Assembly (NCBI RefSeq): GCF_019710575.1
Contig: NZ_JAHWFK010000003.1
Location: forward strand, 62,001 to 126,000
DNA from: Paractinoplanes polyasparticus
GTDB lineage: Bacteria; Actinomycetota; Actinomycetes; Mycobacteriales; Micromonosporaceae
Length of the DNA: 64,000 nucleotides
Direction of reading: 5' to 3'
In this document: piece after piece, positions 1 through 7,568 of the stretch
How positions within the stretch are numbered: position 1 is the stretch's first letter
Layout: each line of letters begins with the position of its first letter
Notes under the pieces: generated by a model
Databases searched by the model: none
What the model saw: only the letters and a program-made list of their open reading frames with translations
What the model was told of the DNA's origin: nothing
Made by a program: the position numbers and the translations under genes

Positions 1-17
1 ACGCGCCCTTCCCGTCC

Positions 18-51
18 GTATCAAGCTGATACAGCCCGAGCGCTCGCTCGG
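18..51. repeat. two adjacent palindromes upstream of acyl-CoA dehydrogenase
   Basis: Positions 18-32 read GTATCA-AGC-TGATAC, a perfect inverted repeat with 6-bp arms. Positions 36-51 read CCGAGCG-CT-CGCTCGG, with 7-bp arms. They lie 87-120 bases before the dehydrogenase start. The second is a GC hairpin that could end transcription of a gene lying left of the window; the first is AT-richer and could be an operator. No T-run follows either of them, so the roles are inference. Confidence 0.4.
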
Positions 52-137
52 TAGCCAAGAGTGTGGACCTCCACCCGTGTGACAAGCAACACTCCCGGCA
101 ACATTTCCTTAACGAGACCGTCACGAGCGGGGTGGCT

Positions 138-1322
138 ATGACCAGCGAAATCGTCGAGCGCACGCGATCATTCATCGACGAGCATGTGATCCCTGCGGAG
201 GACAGCTCGGACGGCTCCGTCGACGCGGCCGGCGGCGAGGGTCTGCGCGTCGAGCTGCAGCAGAAGGCTCGGCTCGCCGGCATCTTCGCCCCCCACGCCC
301 CGCTGGAGTACGGCGGTCTGGGCCTGAACATGGAGCAACGGGCCCCGGTCTTCGAGGCCGCCGGCCGCTCGCTGTTCGGCCCGATGGCGCTCAACATCAA
401 CGCCCCCGACGAGGGCAACCTGCACCTGCTCGACCAGGTCGCCTCCGATCCGCAACGGGAGCGCTATCTCGCTCCCCTGGCCCGGGGTTCGGTGCGTTCG
501 GCCTTCGCGATGACCGAGCCGCCACCGGGCGCCGGCTCCGACCCGAACGCGCTCCGGACGACCGCCCGCACATCCGATGACGGCTGGCTCGTCACCGGCC
601 GGAAGAAGTTCATCACCGGCGCCGACGGCGCGGGATTCCTCATCGTGATGGCCCGCACCGAGGGCGGCGCGACGATGTTCCTGGTTCCCGCCGACCGCCC
701 CGGAATCCGCCTGGTGCGCCACGTGACCACAATGGACAAGTCGATGCTGGGCGGCCACTGCGAGCTGGAGCTGACCGACGTCCGGGTCGGCCCGGACGAC
801 GTGCTGGGCGAGGTGGATCAGGGCTTCCGGTACGCGCAGGTGCGCCTCGGCCCGGCCCGCCTCACGCATGTGATGCGCTGGCTGGGCGCCGCCCAGCGAG
901 CCCACGAGGCCGCCGTGGCCTACGTCAGCGACCGCACCGCCGCCGGCCGCCGCCTGTCCGAGCACGGCATGGTCGAGCTGATGATCGCCGACAACGAGAT
1001 CGACCTCGCGGCCACCCGCTCCCTGCTGCTCACCGCGTGCCGGGCCCTCGACGCCGGCCGGCCCGGCCGCGAGGAGACCTCCCTGGCCAAGGTCTTCGGC
1101 GCCGAGGCCCTGCACCGGGTGGCCGACCGGGCCGTCCAGATGTGCGGCGGCGCCGGCGTCTCGGCCGACCTGCCCACGGCCCGGATAGCCCGCGAGATCC
1201 GCCCGTTCCGCATCTACGACGGCCCGTCCGAGGTCCACCGCTCCTCGCTGGCCCGCCGCGCGGTCCGCCGCTACGGCGTCAGCTCGAAGGAGACCACCTC
1301 GGAGGCGACGGCGTTGACCTGA
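138..1322 (+). CDS. acyl-CoA dehydrogenase
   Basis: A 394-residue flavoprotein of the acyl-CoA dehydrogenase family, expected to oxidise an acyl-CoA to the 2-enoyl-CoA and pass electrons to ETF. The order is the helical N-terminal domain, a central beta domain with FAMTEPPPGAGSD and GRKKFITGADG, and a C-terminal helical domain with MCGGAGVS and the YDGPSEVHR stretch that carries FAD and catalytic contacts in the family. The ATG at 138 is chosen because the frame upstream of it (from 63) has no family similarity. The substrate cannot be read from the sequence. It is monocistronic here; the next genes are on the other strand. Confidence 0.88.
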   Translation: MTSEIVERTRSFIDEHVIPAEDSSDGSVDAAGGEGLRVELQQKARLAGIFAPHAPLEYGGLGLNMEQRAPVFEAAGRSLFGPMALNINAPDEGNLHLLDQVASDPQRERYLAPLARGSVRSAFAMTEPPPGAGSDPNALRTTARTSDDGWLVTGRKKFITGADGAGFLIVMARTEGGATMFLVPADRPGIRLVRHVTTMDKSMLGGHCELELTDVRVGPDDVLGEVDQGFRYAQVRLGPARLTHVMRWLGAAQRAHEAAVAYVSDRTAAGRRLSEHGMVELMIADNEIDLAATRSLLLTACRALDAGRPGREETSLAKVFGAEALHRVADRAVQMCGGAGVSADLPTARIAREIRPFRIYDGPSEVHRSSLARRAVRRYGVSSKETTSEATALT

Positions 1323-1344
1323 GGCCGCCGGGCCTGTGCTGCGC

Positions 1345-1569
1345 TCAGACGCAGGCCGCGCAGCCCGGATTCGGCTCGTCGGTCACCTCTCCGAGCGACA
1401 CGTCCCGGCCAACGTACGTGTCGTTGGTGGGCAGCGGCTCGATGCTGATCGTGCTCGACTCCCCCACCGCGGTGATCCGGACGCACGCGACCCGCCCCTT
1501 GGACCAGGTGACGATGCAGGCTGCCCGCACCGGGCCGAGCTCTCCGCGCGCTCTGCGAAGGGACCTCAT
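1345..1569 (-). CDS. small Cys-rich-tailed protein coupled to LuxR fragment
   Basis: A 74-residue basic-to-neutral protein whose start overlaps the stop of the LuxR-type gene by 4 bases (ATGA), so the two are translationally coupled. The N-terminus is basic (MRSLRRARGELG); the middle resembles a short beta-rich domain; the end is NPGCAACV. I do not recognise the family. Size, coupling to a small LuxR regulator and the Cys-containing C-terminus would fit a secreted peptide or peptide-natural-product precursor, but no maturation enzyme lies next to it. An anti-regulator or other small partner protein is equally possible. Confidence 0.5.
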   Translation of the reverse strand: MRSLRRARGELGPVRAACIVTWSKGRVACVRITAVGESSTISIEPLPTNDTYVGRDVSLGEVTDEPNPGCAACV

Positions 1570-1843
1570 CCGTCCTCCCCCGAGGGTGGCGGCAGCGGCA
1601 CCCGGCGGGTGGCGCCCAGGGCGAGACCGAGCTGGAAGCGGTTGCCCACGCCGACCCGGTCCATCAGCGTGCGCAGGATGTCGGTGACCGACCGGGCGCT
1701 GATCCGCAGCCGCGCGGCCGCGCTGGCGTCGGTGTGTCCCTGGGCGAGCAGGACAACCAGATCGCCAGGTGCTCGCACTGCTCGGCTTCCAGCAGCTCGG
1801 CCAGCCGGCGGCGGGTCAGGGCCCGGGCGCTACCCGCTTTCAT
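1566..1843 (-). pseudogene. small LuxR-type HTH regulator, apparently frameshifted
   Basis: The frame starting with GTG at 1778 encodes a LuxR helix-turn-helix (LVVLLAQGHTDASAAARL, then ISARSVTDILRTLMDRVGV) but lacks a sensible N-terminus. An ATG at 1843, preceded by AAGGA, opens a second frame encoding MKAGSARALTRRRLAELLE and on to EHL, which then runs into the HTH in the other frame. One additional G near 1761-1767 would join them as EHLADLVVLLAQGH. Either a recent one-base deletion or a sequencing error explains this. The intact product would be a stand-alone DNA-binding protein of about 90 residues. An internal GTG start giving only the HTH is the alternative. Confidence 0.6.
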
Positions 1844-1903
1844 GATCCTTCATTGCTTTCCCCCGTTTCCTCATGCCGCGATGCAAGCACAACCATTCAA
1901 GTG

Positions 1904-2398
1904 GTGGCGAGCGATGTCCCGTTCGCCCGGCGGATTGCGGGATTGCGCAAGATCGATTCTTGTCGCTGCGCCGCAGCATCCATTCTTCCCACCTCGCCGG
2001 CGCAGGCAGCGACCGGCGACAAGCTGTACGGCGTCAGCAACGGCACCAATTTCTGTCTCAATCACAATGCGTCAGCCGTGCCGTGCAGCACCACGGGCAA
2101 CCGCTGGATCATGACCGTCGCCGACAGCGGCCGGAACGCCTTCCGGCTCCTGGCCGTCACCGGCAACTGGACCACCTGCCTGGAGCAGCAGGCCGGCACG
2201 GACCACCTGCGCCGGGTCACCTGCGCCTGGAACTCGGGTCAGGTCTGGACCCCGACGTTCCTCGGCGCCGGCAATCAGTGGCGCAACGACAACGGCCTCT
2301 GCATCGACATGAACCGCACCGGCGGCATCCCGAACGGGGTCGTCACCGCGACCGGCTGCAACGGCAGCCCGGCCCAGCAGTGGATCCACCGGCCCTGA
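1904..2398 (+). CDS. secreted ricin-type beta-trefoil-like lectin
   Basis: The mature part (about 130 residues after AQAAT) has the repeated pattern of a carbohydrate-binding beta-trefoil: conserved Cys pairs, NGLCIDM and the terminal PAQQWI (QxW motif). An extracellular sugar-binding role is inferred from family. The signal peptide is awkward in the open frame (starts GTG 1901 or 1904, with Lys and Asp in the core). In the other frame, ATG 1914 gives MSRSPGGLRDCARSILVAA, a good n- and h-region, and one added G near 1970-1974 would join it to the SILPTSPAQA cleavage region. So the start may be 1914 with a frameshift. It has no catalytic domain, unlike most ricin-lectin enzymes. Confidence 0.6.
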   Translation: MASDVPFARRIAGLRKIDSCRCAAASILPTSPAQAATGDKLYGVSNGTNFCLNHNASAVPCSTTGNRWIMTVADSGRNAFRLLAVTGNWTTCLEQQAGTDHLRRVTCAWNSGQVWTPTFLGAGNQWRNDNGLCIDMNRTGGIPNGVVTATGCNGSPAQQWIHRP

Positions 2399-2465
2399 CC
2401 GGCTGACGGAGGCGGGCCTGCCTGGCGGGGCGGGCCCAGCCCTCCGGGACGCCGGACCGATCTTG

Positions 2466-2560
2466 CTTGGGGTCTCTATGCTGGCCCGATGGCAGCGTGT
2501 CCTGAGCTGGCCGTCGACCGCCGTTCGCGGCGGCGAGGGCTCTTCGGGGCAACCCCGAGG
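2466..2560 (+). ncRNA. structured leader of reverse transcriptase gene (candidate retron-like RNA)
   Basis: Between the lectin and the RT start lie a 6-bp hairpin with a TTCG loop (CCGCCG 2518-2523, CGGCGG 2528-2533) and an 8-bp hairpin 2542-2549/2553-2560 with a CAA loop that buries the RT ribosome site GAGG. CTTGGGGT at 2466-2473 can instead pair with ACCCCGAG at 2552-2559, enclosing the TTCG hairpin, which resembles the long-range a1/a2 stem of retron msr-msd RNAs. This is pairing read by eye; neither transcription nor a msd DNA product is shown. Confidence 0.3.
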
Positions 2561-2568
2561 ACGCTTGA

Positions 2569-3900
2569 TTGAGCACCGCAGCGCATCGCCGGCGCGACGC
2601 AGCGCTTCGCGCGGCACTGCGCAGGCACGACCGGGAATCGTCAGGGCACGCTGCCCCGCCGCAGGTGGCCGGCGCCCTCGCCGACGCTCTGCTCACCACG
2701 GACTGGCGTCCGGCGCAGATGCAAGCAGTCGTACGGGCCGTCGTCGCGGGGCGCGCGCCCTGGGCGCGTCGGCTGGTGGTGGCCGTGTGGCGGGCGTACC
2801 CGCGCGCACCGGTCGACCGCCCCCGGGAGCTGCGTCAATTTCTGATCAACCGCGCCCTGGCCCGCCGGGCGGTCATCCGGCGCCGGATCGTGGCGCCGAC
2901 CCGGGTCGTACGGATGCGGTGGGGTGCTCCTGCCCTGGGCGACCTGGCGGAGCTCGCCGCGTTTCTGGGGCTCGACGGCGACGCTCTCGACTGGTTCGCC
3001 GACCGGCGCGAGCTCAACCGGCACGCCCGGGACGAACGGCTGCGCCACTACCGGTACGTGTGGCGGCCGCACCGGCTGATCGAGGCGCCGAAACCGCGGA
3101 TGCGCGACCTGCAACGGCGCCTGCTCGATCGGATCCTGTCGGTCGTGCCGGTGCACGACAGCGCTCACGGGTTCGTGCCGGGCCGGGGCACGCACACCTT
3201 CGCACGGGCCCACACCGGCGCCGACGTGCTGGTACGCCTCGACCTGCGGGCCTTCTTCCCGAGCATCACGGCGGCCCGGATCTATGGGTTGTTCCGCGGC
3301 CTCGGCTACCCCGAGCCGGTCGCGCACACCCTGACCGCTCTGACCACCACTCGTACGCCGGCTCACGTCCTTCGCGAAGCGCCCGACCCGCACCTGGCCG
3401 CGCTGCTGCGCCAACCGCACCTGCCCCAGGGCGCGCCCACCTCGCCCGCGCTCGCCAACCTGTGCGCCTTCCGCCTCGACCGGCGGCTCAGCGCGCTCGC
3501 CGGCCGCTTCGGCGTCACCTACGGCCGGTACGCCGACGACCTGGCCTTCTCGGGCACGCTCACCAACGCCCGCGCCGACCGGCTCGTCGAGCTGACCGGC
3601 CGGATCGCCGCCGAGGAGGGCTTCCGCGTCCACCCCGGCAAGACCCGGATCCGCCGCCGGTCGCAGCGCCAGGAACTGACCGGCCTGGTCGTCAACGAGC
3701 GCCCGGCCGTCCCCCGCAAGGAGTACGACCGGCTGCGCGCCGTCCTGCACAACGCCGCCCGGCACGGGCTCGCCGAGGCGAACCGCGACGGCCACGCCGA
3801 TTTCGCCGCCCACCTGGCCGGCCGGGTCGCCTGGATGTCGCACCGCCACCCGACGCGCGCCGCCAAGCTCCACGAACTGCTCGCGCGGGCTCTAACCTGA
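2569..3900 (+). CDS. retron-type reverse transcriptase
   Basis: A 443-residue RNA-directed DNA polymerase. About 130 residues of helical, Arg-rich N-terminus are followed by the RT fingers and palm: IEAPKPRMRDLQRR, VRLDLRAFFPSI (first catalytic Asp about 225), QGAPTSPALANL (287-), YADDLAFSG (catalytic YADD 321-324) and TGLVVN (371-). LAFSG after YADD and the TGLVVN block are typical of retron and retron-related RTs rather than group II intron maturases, and no maturase or endonuclease domain follows. TTG start at 2569 is forced by the stop just before it, with GAGG 8 bases upstream. The N-terminal extension may be the effector or an RNA-binding part. Probable role is phage defence, by family analogy. 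Confidence 0.82.
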   Translation: MSTAAHRRRDAALRAALRRHDRESSGHAAPPQVAGALADALLTTDWRPAQMQAVVRAVVAGRAPWARRLVVAVWRAYPRAPVDRPRELRQFLINRALARRAVIRRRIVAPTRVVRMRWGAPALGDLAELAAFLGLDGDALDWFADRRELNRHARDERLRHYRYVWRPHRLIEAPKPRMRDLQRRLLDRILSVVPVHDSAHGFVPGRGTHTFARAHTGADVLVRLDLRAFFPSITAARIYGLFRGLGYPEPVAHTLTALTTTRTPAHVLREAPDPHLAALLRQPHLPQGAPTSPALANLCAFRLDRRLSALAGRFGVTYGRYADDLAFSGTLTNARADRLVELTGRIAAEEGFRVHPGKTRIRRRSQRQELTGLVVNERPAVPRKEYDRLRAVLHNAARHGLAEANRDGHADFAAHLAGRVAWMSHRHPTRAAKLHELLARALT

Positions 3901-3905
3901 GCGTC

Positions 3906-4250
3906 ATGACCGTAGACCTCTTCGCCGGTGTTCCGGTCCGCGACTACGCCGCCGCCACCGCCTGGTACGAACGGCTTCTCGGCGCCGAGCCGGCGTTCCG
4001 GCCCAACGACACCGAGGCGGTGTGGGAGCTGGCCGACCACCGCTACCTCTACATCGAGCTGCTGCCCGAACGGGCCGGCCACGCCCTGCAGACCATCTTC
4101 GTCGGCGACTACGACACCCGGCTGGCCGAGATCGCCGGCCGGGGCCTCGAACCGGCCACTGTGGAGACCTACGAGAACGGCGTCCGCAAGGCCATTTTCC
4201 GCGACCCCGACGGCAACGAGATCGGCTTCGGCGGCGGCCCGATTGAGTGA
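3906..4250 (+). CDS. VOC/glyoxalase-fold protein
   Basis: A 114-residue single vicinal-oxygen-chelate unit: FAGVPVRDYAAATAWYERLLG at the start and FRDPDGNEIGFGG at the end match the beta-alpha-beta-beta-beta glyoxalase/bleomycin-resistance fold. Such proteins dimerise and bind a metal or small ligand; the substrate is unknown. Start ATG 3906 lies 5 bases after the RT stop, so it may be co-transcribed with the RT, although a link in function is doubtful. The following HAD gene overlaps its end. Confidence 0.8.
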   Translation: MTVDLFAGVPVRDYAAATAWYERLLGAEPAFRPNDTEAVWELADHRYLYIELLPERAGHALQTIFVGDYDTRLAEIAGRGLEPATVETYENGVRKAIFRDPDGNEIGFGGGPIE

Positions 4251-4977
4251 CCGGCCCCAGAGCCCCGGCCGGAGGGCGCCGCAGGTCGTCCTGCTGGACC
4301 TCGACGGCACGCTGCTCGACTACTCCGACGACGACTGGCTGCTGACCGTCCGCGCGACCTGCGACGGGCTGACTGAGTCCGTGCCCGGCCTGCATGCGGC
4401 CGAGCTGGCCGAAACGTACGCGCGGCTCTGCCTCCGCCATTGGGAGCCGGCAGCGTCGGCGGTGATGCTGGCGCCGAGCGGCTCGCCGCACGGCCACGAC
4501 GTCTGGCGCGAGCACTGGCACGAGGCGCTCACGCTGTGCGGGCACGACGATCCCGGGCTGGCCCGGATGGCCTTCGAGCTCTACCGCCGGGACAGGATGG
4601 CCCGCTACCGGCTCTATCCGGAGGTGCGGTCGACGCTGGAGGGGCTGCGCGAGCTGGTCGACGGGCTGGCGGTGGTGACCAACGGGCCCGGCGACACCCA
4701 GCGGGAGAAGATCGCCGCGACCGGTCTGGACGCGTACGTCGACGTGATCGTCACGGCGGGCGAGACCGGCCACGCCAAGCCACAGCCGGAAATCTTCCAC
4801 CGCGCTCTGCGCGAGCTGGACGCCACTCCCGCCCGGGCGTGGCACATCGGCGACAGCCTCAGCAGCGACGTGGCCGGGGCCCGCAACGCCGGTCTGGCCG
4901 GCGCCGTCTGGCTGGACCGGGGCGGCAAGGGCGGGCTCGGCTCGCTGGCCGGCTTGCTGACGATGCTGGCCCCTTAG
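4243..4977 (+). CDS. HAD-superfamily hydrolase
   Basis: A haloacid-dehalogenase-fold phosphatase of about 244 residues. Motif I is VLLDLDGTLLD (nucleophile and acid Asp), motif II VVTNGPG, motif III with Lys in HAKPQPEIF, motif IV HIGDSLSSDVAGARNAG. A helical cap sits between motifs I and II, as in the YjjG/phosphoglycolate-phosphatase group. The in-frame start is TTG 4243, overlapping the VOC stop by 8 bases; a later start would cut motif I. Stop codons overlap convergently with the TetR gene. Substrate unknown. Confidence 0.8.
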   Translation: MSDRPQSPGRRAPQVVLLDLDGTLLDYSDDDWLLTVRATCDGLTESVPGLHAAELAETYARLCLRHWEPAASAVMLAPSGSPHGHDVWREHWHEALTLCGHDDPGLARMAFELYRRDRMARYRLYPEVRSTLEGLRELVDGLAVVTNGPGDTQREKIAATGLDAYVDVIVTAGETGHAKPQPEIFHRALRELDATPARAWHIGDSLSSDVAGARNAGLAGAVWLDRGGKGGLGSLAGLLTMLAP

Positions 4978-5540
4978 GCGAAGATCCCGGCCGTCCCCAT
5001 GGCCACGCGGCGGCGGGCGGCGGGCTCGTCGTCCTGGAAGCGGTCGACCGCCCAGGACAGGGCGAGCACCAACTCGTACACCTCGTCGGCGGTGATGTCG
5101 GCGGTCGCGTCGCCCGAGGCCTTCGCCGCCGCCAGCAGGACGCCGGTGCGGGCCGGCAGGGGGTCGGCGGCGGGCTTCATGGGCGAGGCGTCGTCGTGGT
5201 GGGCGGCGGCCAGACAGTACGGCAGGTCGTGCCAGATGCGCAGCTGCCAGGTCAGGTGCTTCAGCCACTCGGCCAGGGCCTCGCGCGGCCCGAGCGTACG
5301 CGCCAATTCGTCGGCCTCGGTCAGCGCGTCCGCGATGCTCGTCTGCATGACCGCCGCAAGCAGGTCGTCACGGGTCGGGAAGTTGCGGTAGAGCGTGGCA
5401 TTGCCGACGCCGGCCCGCAGGGCGATGCCGTCGAGCGAGGTGAGCACGCCCTCGACCTGGAACGTCTCACGCGCCGCGGTAAGGATCGCGTCGCGGTTGC
5501 GCTGAGCGTCGGCACGCATCGGACGCTTCGTTGTCGCCAT
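4974..5540 (-). CDS. TetR-family repressor of adjacent SDR
   Basis: About 188 residues, starting at ATG 5540 (MATTKRPMRADAQRN). The N-terminal HTH is AILTAARETFQVEG, then GIALRAGVGNATLYRNFPTR. The C-terminal half is a helical ligand domain. Divergent from the SDR gene at 5622 with an 18-bp palindrome between them, the classic layout of a repressor of its own gene and an NAD(P)H enzyme. The stop overlaps the HAD stop on the other strand. An in-frame start farther upstream (5597) would read through the operator and is rejected. Confidence 0.82.
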   Translation of the reverse strand: MATTKRPMRADAQRNRDAILTAARETFQVEGVLTSLDGIALRAGVGNATLYRNFPTRDDLLAAVMQTSIADALTEADELARTLGPREALAEWLKHLTWQLRIWHDLPYCLAAAHHDDASPMKPAADPLPARTGVLLAAAKASGDATADITADEVYELVLALSWAVDRFQDDEPAARRRVAMGTAGIFA

Positions 5541-5555
5541 CACCACATCCTTCTT

Positions 5556-5573
5556 GACTATCCGGGGATAGTC
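5556..5573. promoter_or_regulatory. TetR operator palindrome
   Basis: GACTATCC-GG-GGATAGTC has perfect 8-bp arms. It sits 15 bases before the TetR start and 48 before the SDR start, so one bound dimer pair could block both divergent promoters. Assignment to this TetR is by position. Confidence 0.6.
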
Positions 5574-5621
5574 CCCACATAGTTTTTCCGGGGGCATTCC
5601 CCACTTGCCGAAGGAGTCTAG

Positions 5622-6347
5622 ATGAACAAGCCACTCGACGGCCGTACGGTCCTGGTGACCGGGGCCAACGGCGGCCTGGGCGAACAGTTCGTGCGCCAGG
5701 CGCTCGAGCGTGGCGCGTCCCGGGTCTACGCCGCCGCGCGTACCGGAAAGCCGTGGAACGACGCCCGCATCCGGCCGCTGACGCTCGACCTCACGAACCC
5801 CGACGACGCCGGCCGCGCCGCCGCGGAGGCCCCCGACGTCGACCTGCTGATCAACAACGCGGCCATCGCCCCCGCCGGCGACTCCATCTCCGGCCCCGAG
5901 GACGAGCTGCGCCGAACCTTCGAAACCAACTTCTTCGGTACGCTGCGGGTCGCGCGCGCTTTCACACCGGTGCTCGCGGCCAACGGCGGCGGAACGCTGC
6001 TCAACATCCTGTCCACCGCAGCATGGATCAACGTGCCGACCGGCTACGGGGCGTCGAAGGCGGCGATGTGGTCGGCGACCAACGCGCTACGGGTCGAGCT
6101 GCGCGCCCAGGGCACCCAGGTCATCGGCCTGCTGGTCGGCATGGTCGACACTCCGATGTCGGCGCGCTGGGACGTCCCCAAGGTCAGCCCGGCCGACGTC
6201 GTCGCCCAGGCCTACGACGCGGTCGCCGACGGCTCGATCGAGGTGCTGGCCGATGAGCCGACCCGCGGCCTGAAGGCCCGGCTGAACACGAGGGCCGAGG
6301 AGCTGTACCCCTGGCTCGACGAGCAACTGGCCGGCTTCGTGCCGTAG
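5622..6347 (+). CDS. short-chain dehydrogenase/reductase
   Basis: A 241-residue classical SDR. The cofactor site is VLVTGANGGLGEQF (TGxxxGxG), then LLINNAA. The catalytic Ser lies in LLNILSTAAW and the pair YGASK supplies Tyr and Lys. AAGGAG at 5611-5616 precedes ATG 5622. It is likely repressed by the divergent TetR. Such TetR-SDR pairs often deal with toxic carbonyls or secondary metabolites; the actual substrate is not visible. Confidence 0.85.
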   Translation: MNKPLDGRTVLVTGANGGLGEQFVRQALERGASRVYAAARTGKPWNDARIRPLTLDLTNPDDAGRAAAEAPDVDLLINNAAIAPAGDSISGPEDELRRTFETNFFGTLRVARAFTPVLAANGGGTLLNILSTAAWINVPTGYGASKAAMWSATNALRVELRAQGTQVIGLLVGMVDTPMSARWDVPKVSPADVVAQAYDAVADGSIEVLADEPTRGLKARLNTRAEELYPWLDEQLAGFVP

Positions 6348-6489
6348 GCCGCGGTTTCCCCACCACCCGATCAGCGACCTCAGGGAGGCCGTCGCCCAGG
6401 AACGCACCGATCCGTGTTCCGTAAGATCTCACACCCGCAGGCTGACAGCCGATGAGGTGGCCGGTCGCCGACGCGTGGGAGGGGTGGCG

Positions 6490-7434
6490 ATGGCCGGGTT
6501 CGGACGGACGCGCACGGTGCTGCGCTGGCCGGCCGTGCTGGCCACGCTGGCGTGTGTTTCCGCCGCAGCAGGCTCGGCGCCTGCCGGGGCCGGGCCGGGT
6601 GGCGACACGGCCCGGTACTCGCAGTGCCGGAAGGCGATGCAGCAGATCGCCGACGAGTATCGCGACGCGGACAACGTCTCTGTCGCTTTCATCTGTACCC
6701 GGCCGGACGGCACATCGGTGGACCCGAAGCTCTGGATGCCGGCCCCCCGGACCCGTCCAGCACCGATCCCGGCGATGACCGGGACCCACACAGGTTGCAC
6801 CACCGGATCCGGGCGGCCGGTGGTCGGCACGACGTTGACCACGGCGCGGGCGACGGCCGCCCCGGGCGAAGAGATCATTTACGAGTACCAGCCACTCGAC
6901 GGCAGCGAAACCGTCGGCTCGTCCGGTTCCGGAGTTCTTGAGTTCGGACCGGGCGACCTGGCGCCAGGCGGAAGCTACCGGTGGCGGGCACGAGTCGACG
7001 ACACTGCGGATCAGGCCCTCGACAACGCCATCTCGAGAAGTCCGGACGACGACGAGCTGGGCTGGTCGCCCTGGTGCGAGTTCACCGTGGCCGCCGATGC
7101 CGTCGACTATCGCCCGTTGGGCGACGTCAGCCTGGAGGCGCTCAACGAGCTGCGGCTGCGACCCGACCGCCGGTACGCGGTCACCTTGTCCGGCCGTCAG
7201 CAACGCCTGCTTCGCACCGCCACGGACGTCGGCCGGACCAGCGCCCGGATGACGCTGACCGGGCCTCGCTGGACCGACCTTCTCGTCCAGCTGACCGAAT
7301 CGGCCTTCATCGCCAATGAGGTCGCCGCCGAAGCAGACAAGGAGAACTCGGCGCCGCCGGACGGAACCGCCCACCGCAACCTGGTCGACGCGATCTCCAT
7401 CGAACTCGGAGGCCCACAGCACCCCGAACTCTAG
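6490..7434 (+). CDS. secreted protein of unknown function
   Basis: 314 residues from ATG 6490 (GGGAGGGG just upstream). The start MAGFGRTRTVLRWPAVLATL, ending near APAGAG, is a Sec signal peptide. The rest has paired Cys (YSQCRKAM, VAFICTRP, HTGCTTG, WCEFTV), suggesting disulfides outside the membrane, and a beta-rich central part (EEIIYEYQPLDG, YRWRARVDD) similar in look to fibronectin/Ig-like folds. I do not recognise a family. It stands alone between an SDR and a decayed SDR tail. Confidence 0.65.
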   Translation: MAGFGRTRTVLRWPAVLATLACVSAAAGSAPAGAGPGGDTARYSQCRKAMQQIADEYRDADNVSVAFICTRPDGTSVDPKLWMPAPRTRPAPIPAMTGTHTGCTTGSGRPVVGTTLTTARATAAPGEEIIYEYQPLDGSETVGSSGSGVLEFGPGDLAPGGSYRWRARVDDTADQALDNAISRSPDDDELGWSPWCEFTVAADAVDYRPLGDVSLEALNELRLRPDRRYAVTLSGRQQRLLRTATDVGRTSARMTLTGPRWTDLLVQLTESAFIANEVAAEADKENSAPPDGTAHRNLVDAISIELGGPQHPEL

Positions 7435-7568
7435 AGGGCGGCGGGGAACACCCGGTCCTCGCCGCCGTCGGCGAACAGTTCACTGCCGGTCATGAAGCTG
7501 GATCGGTCGCTTGCGAGGAGCAGCGCCAGCGTGTTGACCGTACGGTCCAGAACGAATACCCTGGCCAC
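7431..7568 (-). pseudogene. C-terminal remnant of a short-chain dehydrogenase
   Basis: Reading leftwards from a GTG at 7568, the 45-codon frame encodes TVNTLALLLASDRSSFMTG followed by SELFADGGE, the unmistakable last 35 residues of a classical SDR. The Rossmann fold and the active site are missing. Its GTG and the GTG of the TetR on the other strand share the palindrome CACGTG. A TetR normally faces an intact SDR, so a deletion seems to have removed some 600 bases and fused the tail to the regulator start. Confidence 0.7.

Noticed and set aside
168-1238. 356-residue minus-strand frame opposite acyl-CoA dehydrogenase
   Set aside because: Antisense shadow of a clear family gene.
2463-4250. 595-residue plus frame spanning the RT and the VOC gene
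   Set aside because: Only its last 114 residues are real (VOC protein); the rest is an alternate frame of the RT.
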